Source: Streptomyces sp. WZ.A104 (GTDB lineage: Bacteria; Actinomycetota; Actinomycetes; Streptomycetales; Streptomycetaceae). From it: a DNA stretch of 64,000 bases. Positions 8,698 through 18,774 of this stretch are shown here, in pieces (the first letter of the stretch is position 1; each line of letters begins with the position of its first letter). The translations under genes and the position numbers were made by a program. The DNA lies in NCBI RefSeq assembly GCF_002382885.1, contig NZ_NWVL01000012.1:1-64000 (forward strand). Direction: 5' to 3'. The notes beneath the pieces were generated by a model that saw nothing but the letters and a program-made list of their open reading frames with translations, did no database searches and was not told where the DNA came from.

Positions 8698-11600
8698 TTG
8701 GCTTTCCAGATGCCGGACCGCGGCGGAGGCCCGACCGGGCCACGGATCAGAGTCGGCCGCCCGTCCCGGCGCGCCCGAACCCTGCTCATGACTTTGGGCG
8801 TCCTGGCGGTTCTCGCCATGGCCTTCGTCATGTTCGCCGGGTTCTGGACGGACTGGCTCTGGTACAGGTCGGTCGCGTATTCATCCGTCTTCACCACCAC
8901 CCTGTGGACCAAGATCGGGCTCTTCCTCGTCTTCGGACTGCTGATGGCCGTGGCCATCGGCGTGAACATCTGGCTCGCGCACCGGCTCCGGCCGCCGCTG
9001 AGCGCGATGTCCCTGGAGCAGCAGAGCCTGGACCGCTATCGCATGAGCATCGCCCCCTTCAAGAAGTGGGTGCTGCTCGCCGCCACGGCGCTCGTCGGGC
9101 TGATCGCCGGAGCATCCGCCTCCGGCCAGTGGCGCACGTGGCTGATGTACGTCAACGGCGTGCCGTTCAACCAGAAGGACCCCCAGTTCAATCTGGACGT
9201 CGCCTTCTACGCCTTCGACCTGCCGTGGTATCGCTTCCTGCTGGGCTTCGGCTTCGCGGCGACCGTGCTGTCGCTGATCGCCGCCGCCCTGACCCACTAT
9301 CTGTACGGCGGGCTGCGCATCACCAGCCCCGGCGCCCGTGCCACCGCGGCGGCCACCGGCCATCTCTCGGTGCTGCTCGGCATCTTCGTCTCCCTGAAGG
9401 CCGTGGCGTACTGGCTCGACCGGTACGGTCTGGCGGTGAAGTCCAGTGACTTCAAGGCCGCGGACAACTGGACGGGCCTGCGGTACGTCGACGCGAACGC
9501 CTATCTCCCGGCGAAGACCATCCTGTTCTGCATCGCGGCGATCTGTGCCGTGCTGTTCTTCGCGACGCTGTGGCGCCGCACCTGGCAGCTGCCGGTCATC
9601 GGCTTCGGCCTGATGGTGCTGTCGGCGATCCTGATCGGCGGGCTCTACCCGGCGATCGTGCAGAAGTTCCAGGTCCAGCCGAACGAGCAGGCCAAGGAAG
9701 CGCCGTTCATCCAGAAGAACATCGACGCGACACGCGATGCGTACGACATCGACGACGCGGTGATGGAGGATTACGCGGGCCAGGCCACCAAGGGGGACGG
9801 CGCCAAGTTGCGGGCCGCCGCCAACACGGCCGCCAGCTACCGCGTGATGGACCCCAACGTCGTCTCCCCGGCCTTCCAGCAGCTCCAGCAGCGCAGGAAC
9901 TACTACCAGTTCCCCAAGACGCTGGACGTCGACCGCTACAAGGGTGCGGACGGCAAGGAGCAGGACACGATCATCGGTCTGCGTGAGCTGAACATCCAGG
10001 GCCTGCCCAAGCGGAACTGGATCAACGACCACTTCACGTACACCCACGGCTACGGCGCCATCGCGGCCCGCGGCACCACCACCGGCACCAACCCGACGGG
10101 GTCCCCGGACTTCATGGAGTCGGGTCTGCCGTCCACCGGTGAGTTCGGGGAGTACGAGCAGCGGGTCTACTACGGCGAGAAGACCGAGCAGTACTCCATC
10201 GTCGGCGGGCCCCAGAAGGAGCTCGACTACGAGGAGGACGGCGAGAAGACCACCAGCTACAAGGGCGGCAGCGGGGTCAGCCTCTCCAACGGCTTCAACC
10301 GTGCCGCGTACGCGGTCGCTTTCAGCGAGCCGCAGATCATGTACTCGGGAGCCATCGGTGAGGGCTCGCGGATCCTGTACAACCGCACGCCCAAGGAGCG
10401 CGTCGAGGCGGTCGCCCCGTGGCTGACCATCGACGGCGACGCCTACCCGGCGGTCGTCGACGGCCGGATCCAGTGGATCGTCGACGCCTACACCACGACC
10501 AACGGCTACCCGTACGCGTCCCGCACGACGCTCGGCGACACCACGGCCGACTCGCTGACCACCAACCAGCGCGCGGTCGTCGCCCAGGAGAACCAGGTCA
10601 ACTACATCCGCAACTCGGTGAAGGCTACCGTCGACGCGTACGACGGCAAGGTCAAGCTCTACGAGTGGGACACCAAGGACCCGGTCCTCAAGACCTGGCG
10701 CAAGGCGTTCCCGGGCACCGTGGAGGCCCGTTCGGAGATCCCGCAGACCCTCCTGGACCACCTGCGGTATCCCCAGGACCTCTTCAAGGTCCAGCGTGAG
10801 CTGCTCACCCGCTACCACGTCGAGGACCCCGCGCAGTTCTACAGCGGCTCCGACGCGTGGCAGGTGCCGGACGACCCGACGAACCAGGAGCCGGGTTCCG
10901 TCCCGCCGTACTACCTGAGCATGAAGATGCCGGGCCAGAGCGAGCAGGAGTTCTCCCTGACCACCACGTTCACCCCGAGGGGGCGCCCGAACCTCGGGGC
11001 CTTCATGGCGGTGAACGCGGACGCGGCCAGCAAGGACTACGGCACCATGAGGCTCCTGCGGGTCACCTCAACGGTGAAGGGCCCGGGCCAGGTACAGAGT
11101 GAGCTCAACGGTAACGACGACGTCGCCGAGTTCGTGAGGAACCTCAAGGGCACCGACTCGGACATCGAGTACGGAAACCTGCTGACGGTTCCCCTCGAAG
11201 GCGGCTTCCTCTACATCGAGCCGGTCTACACGCGCGGCGGCACGCAGAACTACCCGCTCCTGCGCAAGGTGGCCGCCTCGTACGGTTCGGAGATCGTCTT
11301 CGAGAACAATCTGGGAGACGCGCTCAACGCGGTCTTCGGGGTCGACGGCGATTCGGACACGACACCGCCCGACCCCAGTGAGCCGGACGAGCCCACCAAG
11401 CCCCCGGCCACCGGCGACGAGGCGCTCAAGAAGGCCATCGCGGACGCCCAGAAGGCGTACACGGACGGCGAGAAGGCGCTGAAGGAGCAGGACTGGCCCG
11501 CCTACGGCAAGGCGCAGGACGCTCTCCAGGAGGCTCTTGAGCGGGCCGCCGCCGCGCAGCCCAAGCCGGGCAGCGAGGGCGAGAAGGCGGACGGTGCAGA

Positions 11601-11724
11601 CAAGCCGGACGGCGATGCCGAGCCGGAGGGTGAGGGCGAGCCGGAGAGTTCGGCCAAGCCCGCGAGCGTCGGCAGGTCGGCGCCCGCAGAGGGAGCCGGG
11701 GAGGGCAGCGGCCAGGGCAGCTGA
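8698..11724 (+). CDS. UPF0182 family large membrane protein
   Basis: This protein of about 1008 residues has around seven N-terminal membrane helices (first [19 protein letters not shown], then several to about residue 310). A large extracytoplasmic domain of about 600 residues and an acidic, Glu/Ala/Lys/Pro-rich C-terminal tail follow. The family (UPF0182, DUF1648-like context) is conserved in actinobacteria and its role is unknown. I chose TTG at 8698 because GAGGTG sits 6 bases upstream and the product then begins [14 protein letters not shown], as in the family. The next feature downstream is the first initiator tRNA. Confidence 0.9.
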   Translation: MAFQMPDRGGGPTGPRIRVGRPSRRARTLLMTLGVLAVLAMAFVMFAGFWTDWLWYRSVAYSSVFTTTLWTKIGLFLVFGLLMAVAIGVNIWLAHRLRPPLSAMSLEQQSLDRYRMSIAPFKKWVLLAATALVGLIAGASASGQWRTWLMYVNGVPFNQKDPQFNLDVAFYAFDLPWYRFLLGFGFAATVLSLIAAALTHYLYGGLRITSPGARATAAATGHLSVLLGIFVSLKAVAYWLDRYGLAVKSSDFKAADNWTGLRYVDANAYLPAKTILFCIAAICAVLFFATLWRRTWQLPVIGFGLMVLSAILIGGLYPAIVQKFQVQPNEQAKEAPFIQKNIDATRDAYDIDDAVMEDYAGQATKGDGAKLRAAANTAASYRVMDPNVVSPAFQQLQQRRNYYQFPKTLDVDRYKGADGKEQDTIIGLRELNIQGLPKRNWINDHFTYTHGYGAIAARGTTTGTNPTGSPDFMESGLPSTGEFGEYEQRVYYGEKTEQYSIVGGPQKELDYEEDGEKTTSYKGGSGVSLSNGFNRAAYAVAFSEPQIMYSGAIGEGSRILYNRTPKERVEAVAPWLTIDGDAYPAVVDGRIQWIVDAYTTTNGYPYASRTTLGDTTADSLTTNQRAVVAQENQVNYIRNSVKATVDAYDGKVKLYEWDTKDPVLKTWRKAFPGTVEARSEIPQTLLDHLRYPQDLFKVQRELLTRYHVEDPAQFYSGSDAWQVPDDPTNQEPGSVPPYYLSMKMPGQSEQEFSLTTTFTPRGRPNLGAFMAVNADAASKDYGTMRLLRVTSTVKGPGQVQSELNGNDDVAEFVRNLKGTDSDIEYGNLLTVPLEGGFLYIEPVYTRGGTQNYPLLRKVAASYGSEIVFENNLGDALNAVFGVDGDSDTTPPDPSEPDEPTKPPATGDEALKKAIADAQKAYTDGEKALKEQDWPAYGKAQDALQEALERAAAAQPKPGSEGEKADGADKPDGDAEPEGEGEPESSAKPASVGRSAPAEGAGEGSGQGS

Positions 11725-11766
11725 GAATGACCCACTCCGCGTCGTGGTACGGTTTGAACACAACGA

Positions 11767-11840
11767 CGCGGGGTGGAGCAGCTCGGTAGCTCGCTGGGCT
11801 CATAACCCAGAGGTCGCAGGTTCAAATCCTGTCCCCGCTA
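11767..11840 (+). tRNA. tRNA-fMet (CAT), copy 1
   Basis: This 74-nt cloverleaf without encoded CCA has acceptor CGCGGGG/CCCCGC, D-loop AGCTCGGTAGCT, anticodon stem CTGGG/CCCAG with CAT, and T-loop GGTTCAAATC. The three G:C pairs next to the anticodon loop and the unpaired first acceptor position (C1 opposite T72) identify an initiator tRNA. The gene is sequence-identical to the copy at 14339-14412. Confidence 0.95.
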
Positions 11841-11846
11841 CTGAAA

Positions 11847-11883
11847 GACGAAGGCCCGGATCCATCGGATCCGGGCCTTCGTC
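11847..11883 (+). terminator. Hairpin terminator after tRNA-fMet copy 1
   Basis: The inverted repeat gacgaaggcccggatcc with loop atc begins 6 bases after the tRNA. The same hairpin with a slightly changed loop follows the second tRNA copy. Confidence 0.8.
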
Positions 11884-12063
11884 GTGCCGTCGTCCGCGCG
11901 TGCCGTGTCTTTCGCGAGTCGAGGGCGTGAAGTGCGGTTCGCTGGGCACCAGTTGGGTCCGGACGTGTTTGACTTGTCTCCCTGTGGGCATGTCGACAAA
12001 ACGCTGAAGTGACCTCACTGGCCGCGATATACCAGGTGTACGCGGGTTGCAGGTGGTGCGACG

Positions 12064-14211
12064 ATGGTATTTATGGGGGACAGGGCAACTCTGTTGGAGA
12101 CAGGGCGGTTTGTGCAGCGGCGCGGCCAAGATGCGGAAAACACGGTAGATGCGGCTTTCGCTGCCGCCATCGCCGGCGCGGCCGTGCCGGGTATCAGCAC
12201 ACCCGCGGGGGAAGCCGCCGCGTTGCAGGCGAGGGCCTCCGACGAGGCCACCACGGACGCGGTCGACGCGGCGGACAGCGCCGAGACCGAGGCGTGGCAC
12301 CGACGCGCCGCCGACGCGGGGGACACCGCGTCCATGAGCGTCCTGGGTGCACTGCTGCTGCGCCGGGGCGAGCTGGACGGCGCCGAGAAGTACCTGCGCG
12401 CCGCCACCGCCGACGGGGACCGGGCCGCCGCGAACAACCTGGGCGTCCTGCTGCACCAGCGCGGCTACCCGGACGAGGCCGCGGGCTGGTGGCGCATCGC
12501 CGCCGTGGCAGGTTCCGCCGCCGCCGCGCACGCCCTGGGCCGGCACTTCCGCGAGCGCGGCGACGAGCCGGGTGCCGAGTACTGGCTGCGCCAGTCCGCC
12601 GAGCAGGGACACGCGCTGGGCGCCTACGCGCTGGCGGACCTCCTGGAGCACCGCGGCGACGTCGGCGCCGAGCGCTGGCTGCGTGCTGCCGCCGAGCAGG
12701 GCCACCGCGAGGCGGCCTACCGGCTGGCCCGCGCCCTGGAGCGGAACGCAGTGGAGGACCCGCACGACGCCTTCGGCCTGGGCCGGGGCACCGGTTCCGG
12801 AAGGGCCGGAACGGGCCTCGGCCTTCCCGGCCATCCGGCTGTGCCCGTGGCCGATGCCGGTGAGGCGGGTGCGGCGAACACCGAGAACGCCGCCGACGCG
12901 AAGAGCGCCGGGGCCGTGGCGAACGCGGCGCGGGCCAAGAGCGGCAGGAACGCCAGGAGCGCGGGCGACGGCGACAGCCCCGTGGCGGGGCCCGCCGCCG
13001 GCCGGGTCGGCGAGGCCGAGCAGTGGTACCGCCAGGCAGCCGCCCGCGGGCACCGGCGGGCCGCGCTGCACCTCGGCGCGATCCTGGAGCAGCGCGGCGA
13101 GCTCAAGGAGGCGGGCCGCTGGTATCTCACCTCCGCCAAGGACGGCGAGCCCCGTGCCGCCTGCGCCCTCGGCTTCCTGCTGCGCGACGCGGGCGACGAG
13201 GAGAGTGCCGCCGTGTGGTGGCTGCGCGCCGCCCAGGACGGCGATGGCAACGCTGCCAACGCGCTGGGCGCCCTGCACGCGGCGCGCGGTGAGCAGCAGA
13301 CCGCCGAGCGCTGGTACCGGGCGGCCATGGACGCCGGAGACGTCAACGGTGCGTACAACCTGGGGCTGCTCTGCGCTGCCCAGGACCGCACCCCGCAGGC
13401 CGAGCAGTGGTACCGCCGGGCCGCGTACGCCGGACACCGCGAGGCCGCCAACGCGCTCGCAGTGCTGCTCCTCCAGGCCGGGGACCACACCGGGGCCGAG
13501 CCCTGGTTCTCCAAGGCGGCCGAGGCGGGCAGCGTGGACGCCGCTTTCAACCTCGGCATCCTGCACGCCGGGCGCGACGAGGACCGTACGGCGCTCGGCT
13601 GGTACCAGCGGGCGGCCGCTGCCGGGCACACCGACGCCGCGCTCCAGGTCGCCATGGCCCTGCTGCGCGACGGCGAGGACCGCGAGGCCGAGCGGCACCT
13701 GCGGTGCGCGGCGGGTGGCGGCAGCGCCGAGGCGGCGTTCCGGCTCGCCGGGGTGCTGGACGCGCGCCAGCCGCCGCCGGGACCGCCCGCGCTCGGCGAG
13801 CCGATGCCGGAGAAGACCGAGTGCGAGGAGTGGTACGAGCGGGCCGCCCAGCAGGGCCACCGCCGCGCCCAGGTCCGCGTCGGCATGCTCGCCGCCGCCC
13901 GCGGGGACATGGAGAGCGCCGCCCACTGGTACCGGGAGGCCGCCGAGGCGGGCAGCCGCAACGGGGCGTTCAACCTCGGGCTGCTGCTCGCCCGCGAGGG
14001 CAGCGAGCGCGAGGCCGCCCTGTGGTGGAGCCACGCGGCGAACGCGGGCCACGGCCGTGCGGCCCTGCGCCTGGCGCTGCTCGCCGCCCGCCGGGGCGAG
14101 CTCACCGAGGGGCAGCGCTGGTGCGCGCGGGCCGTGGAGCTGGGCCCGGCCGAGGTGGCGGAGCGGGCGGCCCGGCTGCGCGAGGCGCTCCACCAGGAGC
14201 TCACCGCATAA
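12064..14211 (+). CDS. Sel1-like/tetratricopeptide repeat protein
   Basis: This 715-residue soluble protein is built of about 15 Sel1-like/TPR units of roughly 36 residues of the form GD..A..NLG.LL...G....AE.WYR.AA..GH. The array runs from about residue 75 to the end. It is broken once by an Ala/Asn/Gly-rich low-complexity linker (about residues 240-310). Such repeats form alpha-solenoids for protein-protein contact; no partner is suggested by the context. ATG at 12064 and ATG at 12073 are both possible starts. The gene is the only one between the two identical tRNA-fMet genes and is flanked by their terminators. Confidence 0.85.
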   Translation: MVFMGDRATLLETGRFVQRRGQDAENTVDAAFAAAIAGAAVPGISTPAGEAAALQARASDEATTDAVDAADSAETEAWHRRAADAGDTASMSVLGALLLRRGELDGAEKYLRAATADGDRAAANNLGVLLHQRGYPDEAAGWWRIAAVAGSAAAAHALGRHFRERGDEPGAEYWLRQSAEQGHALGAYALADLLEHRGDVGAERWLRAAAEQGHREAAYRLARALERNAVEDPHDAFGLGRGTGSGRAGTGLGLPGHPAVPVADAGEAGAANTENAADAKSAGAVANAARAKSGRNARSAGDGDSPVAGPAAGRVGEAEQWYRQAAARGHRRAALHLGAILEQRGELKEAGRWYLTSAKDGEPRAACALGFLLRDAGDEESAAVWWLRAAQDGDGNAANALGALHAARGEQQTAERWYRAAMDAGDVNGAYNLGLLCAAQDRTPQAEQWYRRAAYAGHREAANALAVLLLQAGDHTGAEPWFSKAAEAGSVDAAFNLGILHAGRDEDRTALGWYQRAAAAGHTDAALQVAMALLRDGEDREAERHLRCAAGGGSAEAAFRLAGVLDARQPPPGPPALGEPMPEKTECEEWYERAAQQGHRRAQVRVGMLAAARGDMESAAHWYREAAEAGSRNGAFNLGLLLAREGSEREAALWWSHAANAGHGRAALRLALLAARRGELTEGQRWCARAVELGPAEVAERAARLREALHQELTA

Positions 14212-14338
14212 CGCCCGGAAAGGCTGGACCGCCGGACGGCCCTGGACCGCCGAAAGGCTGGACCGCCGGACAGCCCCGGGTGGTCGGCTGAATGAATTTG
14301 CGCCGTTCGACCTACTGACGTAATGTTGCATTCATCGA

Positions 14339-14412
14339 CGCGGGGTGGAGCAGCTCGGTAGCTCGCTGGGCTCATAACCCAGAGGTCGCAGGTTCAAATC
14401 CTGTCCCCGCTA
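14339..14412 (+). tRNA. tRNA-fMet (CAT), copy 2
   Basis: The 74 bases are identical to 11767-11840, with the same initiator features (C1 opposite T72, GGG/CCC anticodon stem). Identity extends into the first bases after the gene (ctgaaa) and the terminator hairpin, but not far upstream (only cgacgcgg). Confidence 0.95.
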
Positions 14413-14419
14413 CTGAAAA

Positions 14420-14457
14420 GACGAAGGCCCGGATCCCATGGGATCCGGGCCTTCGTC
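14420..14457 (+). terminator. Hairpin terminator after tRNA-fMet copy 2
   Basis: The inverted repeat gacgaaggcccggatccc is followed by its complement and matches the hairpin after copy 1 except at the loop, where one C and one G are added. Confidence 0.8.
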
Positions 14458-14539
14458 ATTCCCGGAGGGAAGAGGGCCGGGAAGAGGGTGGGGCCCGCCT
14501 CGTGCGAGGCGGGCCCCGAAGCGCTCGGAGGGGAAGTGC

Positions 14540-14959
14540 TCAGGCTGCGGCGGCGCAGTTCGGGCAGACGCCGCGGTACGTCACTTCCACGCCGGAGACC
14601 GTGAAGCCGTAGCGCTCGTCCGTCGGCAGGTCCGCCAGCGGGTTGCCCGCGGGGTGCACGTCCCTGATCGCGCCGCACTGGGCGCACACCAGGTGGTGGT
14701 GGGGGCGGTGCGCGTTCGGGTCGTAGCGCTTGGCCCGGCGGTCGGTGGAGACCTCCAGCACCTCGCCGAGGGACACCATCTCGCCGAGGGTGTTGTAGAC
14801 GGTGGCGCGCGAGATCTCGGGCAGCCTGGAGACGGCCCTCGCGTGGACCTCGTCCGCCGTCAGGTGCACGTGGTCCCCGTCAAGGACCTCGGCCACGACA
14901 CGCCGCTGCGCCGTCATGCGCCAGCCGCGTCCACGAAGTCGTTCCAGCAGGTCGCTCAT
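14540..14959 (-). CDS. catR: Fur-family peroxide-type repressor, CatR-like
   Basis: This 139-residue Fur-family repressor has an N-terminal winged helix (recognition region SRATVYNTLGEM) and a C-terminal metal domain. The latter has the regulatory-site cluster HRPHHHLVC and two CxxC pairs (CAQC, CPNC) for structural zinc. In Streptomyces the homologue next to catalase, CatR, is a redox-sensitive repressor of catA and of itself. The divergent arrangement with catalase here, with a short shared promoter region, supports that role. The start is ATG at 14959. Confidence 0.9.
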   Translation of the reverse strand: MSDLLERLRGRGWRMTAQRRVVAEVLDGDHVHLTADEVHARAVSRLPEISRATVYNTLGEMVSLGEVLEVSTDRRAKRYDPNAHRPHHHLVCAQCGAIRDVHPAGNPLADLPTDERYGFTVSGVEVTYRGVCPNCAAAA

Positions 14960-15019
14960 GGGGCCCAGCCTAACAGTGGGGGAACGGAGTCCCGATCGGG
15001 TGTGACTTTGGATGCTCGC

Positions 15020-15047
15020 TTGACTTAGACATTGTCCATTGTAGGAT
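15020..15047 (+). promoter_or_regulatory. catA promoter with probable CatR operator
   Basis: A -35 TTGACT (15020-15025) is followed after 16 bases by TAGGAT (15042-15047). Within the spacer lies CATTGTccATTGT, an A/T-rich repeated element unusual for this genome and a plausible Fur/CatR box overlapping the promoter. The operator assignment is inference. Confidence 0.6.
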
Positions 15048-15134
15048 CGGAAACGGTATTGGCCAAGGGACAGGGCTGTACGGAAGCTGTGCAGATAAGG
15101 ACCGCTGTGCAGGGACATGACGCAGGAGGCGCAC

Positions 15135-16586
15135 GTGACGCAGGGACCGCTCACCACGGAGGCCGGGGCTCCGGTCGCCGACAACCAGAACAGTGAGACC
15201 GCGGGTGCCGGCGGTCCGGTTCTCGTCCAGGACCAGGCGCTGCTGGAGAAGCTCGCCCACTTCAACCGTGAGCGCATACCGGAGCGCATCGTGCACGCCC
15301 GCGGCGCCGGTGCGTACGGCACGTTCACGCTGACCCGCGATGTCTCGCAGTGGACCCGGGCGAAGTTCCTCTCCGAGGTCGGCAAGCAGACCGAAACGTT
15401 CCTGCGCTTCTCCACCGTCGCGGGCAACCTCGGCTCCGCCGACGCGGTGCGGGACCCCCGCGGCTTCGCGCTGAAGTTCTACACCGAAGAGGGCAACTAC
15501 GACCTCGTCGGCAACAACACCCCGGTGTTCTTCATCAAGGACGCCATCAAGTTCCCCGACTTCATCCACACCCAGAAGCGCGATCCGTACACCGGCTCGC
15601 AGGAGGCGGACAACGTCTGGGACTTCTGGGGCCTGTCGCCGGAGTCGACGCACCAGGTGACCTGGCTCTTCGGTGACCGGGGTATCCCCGCCACGCTGCG
15701 CCACATGAACGGCTACGGCTCGCACACGTTCCAGTGGAACAACGAGGCGGGCGAGGTGTTCTGGGTCAAGTACCACTTCAAGACCGACCAGGGCATCAAG
15801 AACCTCACCCAGGAAGAGGCCAACAAGCTCGCCGGTGAGGACCCCGACAGTCATCAGCGCGATCTGCGTGAGGCGATCGAGCGCGGTGAGTTCCCGTCCT
15901 GGACGGTGCAGGTCCAGATCATGCCCGCGGCGGAAGCGGCCACCTACCGCTTCAACCCGTTCGACCTCACCAAGGTGTGGCCGCACGAGGACTACCCGCC
16001 GATCGAGATCGGCAAGCTGGAGCTCAACCGGAACCCGGAGAACATCTTCGCCGAGGTCGAGCAGTCGATCTTCAGCCCCGCGCACTTCGTGCCGGGCATC
16101 GGGCCGTCCCCGGACAAGATGCTCCAGGGCCGGCTGTTCGCGTACGGCGACGCCCACCGCTACCGCGTCGGCATCAACGCCGACCACCTGCCGGTGAACC
16201 GCCCGCACGCCACCGAGGCGCGGACCAACAGCCGGGACGGCTTCCTCTACGACGGCCGCCACAAGGGCGCCAAGAACTACGAGCCGAACAGCTTCGGCGG
16301 CCCCCGCCAGACCGACCGGCCGCTGTGGCAGCCGCTCCCGGTCACCGGTGGCACCGGAAACCACGAGGCCCCCAGCCACGCCGAGGACAACGACTTCGTG
16401 CAGGCGGGCAACCTCTACCGGCTCTTCTCCGAGGACGAGAAGTCCCGGCTGATCGAGAACCTCGCCGGGTTCATCGCCCAGGTCTCGCGCGATGACATCG
16501 CCGAGCGCGCGATCAACAACTTCCGCCAGGCGGACGGTGACTTCGGCAAGCGTCTGGAAGCCGCGGTCCAGGCCCTTCGCGGCTGA
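15135..16586 (+). CDS. catA: Heme catalase CatA
   Basis: This monofunctional small-subunit catalase of about 483 residues disproportionates hydrogen peroxide in the cytoplasm. The distal histidine is in [13 protein letters not shown], the distal asparagine in [11 protein letters not shown], and the heme-ligating tyrosine in [17 protein letters not shown] at 15135 was chosen because GGAGG lies 5 bases upstream and gives the N-terminus [11 protein letters not shown]; an in-frame ATG at 15117 lies before that ribosome site. It is divergent from the CatR-like repressor gene, so expression is probably peroxide-induced. Confidence 0.95.
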   Translation: MTQGPLTTEAGAPVADNQNSETAGAGGPVLVQDQALLEKLAHFNRERIPERIVHARGAGAYGTFTLTRDVSQWTRAKFLSEVGKQTETFLRFSTVAGNLGSADAVRDPRGFALKFYTEEGNYDLVGNNTPVFFIKDAIKFPDFIHTQKRDPYTGSQEADNVWDFWGLSPESTHQVTWLFGDRGIPATLRHMNGYGSHTFQWNNEAGEVFWVKYHFKTDQGIKNLTQEEANKLAGEDPDSHQRDLREAIERGEFPSWTVQVQIMPAAEAATYRFNPFDLTKVWPHEDYPPIEIGKLELNRNPENIFAEVEQSIFSPAHFVPGIGPSPDKMLQGRLFAYGDAHRYRVGINADHLPVNRPHATEARTNSRDGFLYDGRHKGAKNYEPNSFGGPRQTDRPLWQPLPVTGGTGNHEAPSHAEDNDFVQAGNLYRLFSEDEKSRLIENLAGFIAQVSRDDIAERAINNFRQADGDFGKRLEAAVQALRG

Positions 16587-16605
16587 CCGGACGCCTGTCG
16601 TCGAC

Positions 16606-16641
16606 GGTGGGCCGGATCCCCTCACGGGGGTCCGGCCCACC
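16606..16641. terminator. Terminator between catA and the CBS-domain gene
   Basis: The hairpin ggtgggccggatcccc / gggggtccggcccacc has a TCAC loop and serves the convergent catA and CBS genes. Confidence 0.8.
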
Positions 16642-16665
16642 GGTCGTTCGCGCGAGGGGCGGCAG

Positions 16666-17076
16666 TCAGCCCGCCGTGGCGACCGCGCGACGGGTGGGCG
16701 CCCAGCAGCGGATGATGTCGCGCACCGACACGATCCCCACCGGGCCGTCGTCGTCCAGCACGATCAGATGCCGGAATCCTCCGTGCGTCATGGCTTCCGC
16801 GGCCTCCTCCAGGGTCCAGGCCGGGGCGGCGAACACCACGTCGGTGGTGGTGTGGGCGGACGCGGTCTCCCGATCGGGATCCTGACCGGATCCGATCGCG
16901 TCGAGGATGTCGCGCTCGGTGATGATCCCGAGCCCGCAGGTGTCCGGGTCGTGGACGACGGCTGCTCCGATGCGCCGGGCCGACATCAGCCGGGCCGCCT
17001 GGCGGAGCGTGTGGGTGGGGCCGATGGTGAGGACCACCGTGCTCATGGCGTCACGGACGAGCATGAAACGAGCCAC
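16666..17076 (-). CDS. CBS domain pair protein
   Basis: This 136-residue protein is made almost entirely of two CBS motifs: about residues 8-60 with GAAVVHDPDTCGLGIITERD, and residues 75-128 with HLIVLDDDGPVGIVSVRDI. Such stand-alone CBS pairs bind adenosine nucleotides and act as sensors; no effector partner is adjacent. ATG at 17076 or an ATG four codons later can start it. Confidence 0.9.
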   Translation of the reverse strand: MARFMLVRDAMSTVVLTIGPTHTLRQAARLMSARRIGAAVVHDPDTCGLGIITERDILDAIGSGQDPDRETASAHTTTDVVFAAPAWTLEEAAEAMTHGGFRHLIVLDDDGPVGIVSVRDIIRCWAPTRRAVATAG

Positions 17077-17209
17077 CTCCTCGGTGAGCCGACTGTGTGA
17101 GTCGATTCACAAGTTCACAAGTGGGGGGACTCTCAGAGTTGCACCCTTGGGGCGGGCCGACAAGGGGTGGACCGGGCGTGCGCCGGGGGAGTGCGCACGC
17201 GCGCGGAAC

Positions 17210-18010
17210 TCAGTAGCGCTGGTTGAGATAGCCCAGCAACTCGTCGTGGAGCAGCCCGTTCGAGGCCGCCGCATCGGCGCCGCCCGGGCCGTCGACCCCG
17301 TCCAGGCCGGTGAACCGGCCGCCCGCCTCCTGGACGATGATCGCGTTCGCCGCCATGTCCCACAGCGACAGCTCCGGCTCCGCGCAGATGTCCACGGAAC
17401 CCTCCGCGACCATCATGTACGGCCAGAAGTCCCCGTAGCCCCGCGTCCGCCAGCAGGCCCGGGTCAGGTCGAGGAGCCCGTCGAGGAGGCCCTTCTCCTC
17501 CCAGCCGGACAGCGAGGAGAACGCGAACGAGGAGTCCGCGATGTTCTCCACCTTCGACACCTGGAGGCGGGTCGCCGAGGTGAGGCTGCGGCCGGAGAAC
17601 GCGCCCGCGCCCTTCGCCGCCCACCAACGCCGGTTCAGCGCGGGCGCGGAGACCACTCCGACCACCGGCTGGAAGCCCTGCTCTCCCGCCTCCATCAGCG
17701 AGATCAGCGTCGCCCACACCGGCACACCGCGTACGTAGTTCTTGGTGCCGTCGATCGGGTCGATCACCCAGCGCCGGGGCCCGCTGCCCTCGACCCCGTA
17801 CTCCTCGCCCAGGATCGCGTCCCTCGGGCGGGCCCGCTGCAAGTGGCCCCGGATCAACGCCTCGGCGGCCTTGTCGGCCTCGGTCACCGGCGTCATGTCC
17901 GGCTTGGTCTCGACCTTGAGGTCGAGAGCCTTGAACCGCTCCATCGTGGCCGCGTCGGCGGCGTCGGCCAGTACATGGGCAAGGCGCAGATCATCGTGGT
18001 AGTCCGGCAT
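17210..18010 (-). CDS. hisN: Histidinol-phosphatase, inositol monophosphatase family
   Basis: This 266-residue IMPase-fold phosphatase would hydrolyse histidinol phosphate in histidine biosynthesis, as shown for the S. coelicolor homologue of this neighbourhood. The metal-binding motifs are complete: [21 protein letters not shown] and the late LSLWDMAAN. No ribosome site is seen; TACTGT sits 6 bases before the ATG, again suggesting a leaderless mRNA. It is convergent with nothing and divergent from the TetR gene. Confidence 0.88.
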   Translation of the reverse strand: MPDYHDDLRLAHVLADAADAATMERFKALDLKVETKPDMTPVTEADKAAEALIRGHLQRARPRDAILGEEYGVEGSGPRRWVIDPIDGTKNYVRGVPVWATLISLMEAGEQGFQPVVGVVSAPALNRRWWAAKGAGAFSGRSLTSATRLQVSKVENIADSSFAFSSLSGWEEKGLLDGLLDLTRACWRTRGYGDFWPYMMVAEGSVDICAEPELSLWDMAANAIIVQEAGGRFTGLDGVDGPGGADAAASNGLLHDELLGYLNQRY

Positions 18011-18147
18011 GCCGTCACAGTATCCAGCGCCGCGGGCCGCGGGCTACAGCACCCCCGGCCCGCCTCCCGGCCCGCGACGCGGACCCTTGACAGCCCCCGG
18101 GAGCACATCAACTCTGAATCGCAGGTTCAGGGGCGGGGGAGGCGATG

Positions 18148-18774
18148 ATGCCGACAGCACGGCAGGCCCTGCTGGACGCCGCCGTCAGAGCGCTCGCCGA
18201 CCGGCCCTGGCGCACTGTGCGCCTGGTCGACGTCGCCGCACTGGCCGGAGTGTCCCGGCAGACCCTCCACAACGAGTTCGGCACCAAGGACGGGCTGGCC
18301 GGGGCCCTGCTGCGGCGGGCCGCCGACCACTATCTCGCCGGGGTCGACCGCGCCCTGACCGCCCCCGCGCCCGACCGCCCGGCCGCCGTCGCGCTCTGGA
18401 CCGTACGGGCAGCCCGCCAGGACGCGCTGGTCAAGGCCCTCCTCACGGGGTTCTGGGGGGACGGGCTGCCCCGCCCGAAGCGGCCCCCGGCCCCCGAGGC
18501 GCTGCTCGCGCTGGTACGGGACAGGATGCGGGCGGTCCCGCCCCCGGTGCCCGGCAGTACGGCCGAGCGCGGCTACGCCACCGACGACACCGAGCGCTAC
18601 GAGATCGCGTTACGGATCGCACTGTCCTGTGTGATCGCCCCGGTGCCGGGGGACGACGCCGCGGACGGCCACGCGCTCCGGCTCGTACGGCAGGCGTCCG
18701 GCACCGCCGGTCATCGCCAGGCGGCCGGTACCGCTCGGGTCAGTGCGCGGAGCCGGACAGCTGGAGGCCCATGA
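18148..18774 (+). CDS. TetR-family transcriptional regulator
   Basis: This protein of about 208 residues has an N-terminal TetR helix-turn-helix (LVDVAALAGVSRQTLHNEFG, residues about 28-47) and a helical ligand domain. The C-terminal 25 residues are Ala/Thr/Arg-rich and read into the convergent SMR gene: the two coding regions overlap by 35 bases. ATG at 18148 has GGGGGAGG 5 bases upstream; the ATG one codon earlier is too close. A role in control of the neighbouring SMR gene is possible but not shown. Confidence 0.85.
   Translation: MPTARQALLDAAVRALADRPWRTVRLVDVAALAGVSRQTLHNEFGTKDGLAGALLRRAADHYLAGVDRALTAPAPDRPAAVALWTVRAARQDALVKALLTGFWGDGLPRPKRPPAPEALLALVRDRMRAVPPPVPGSTAERGYATDDTERYEIALRIALSCVIAPVPGDDAADGHALRLVRQASGTAGHRQAAGTARVSARSRTAGGP

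Noticed and set aside
8881..10818. Long open frame antisense to the UPF0182 gene
   Set aside because: It is an Arg/Val/Leu/Asp-rich shadow typical of high-GC antisense frames. It lies wholly under a well supported gene and has no ribosome site.
11800..14331. 843-codon frame antisense to the Sel1 gene, crossing a tRNA
   Set aside because: It reads through a tRNA gene and terminators, and its repetitive text mirrors the Sel1 repeats.
11767..14412. tRNA-fMet genes as phage attachment site
   Set aside because: Both genes are complete, 8-10 kb away from the inserted DNA and flanked by core genes.
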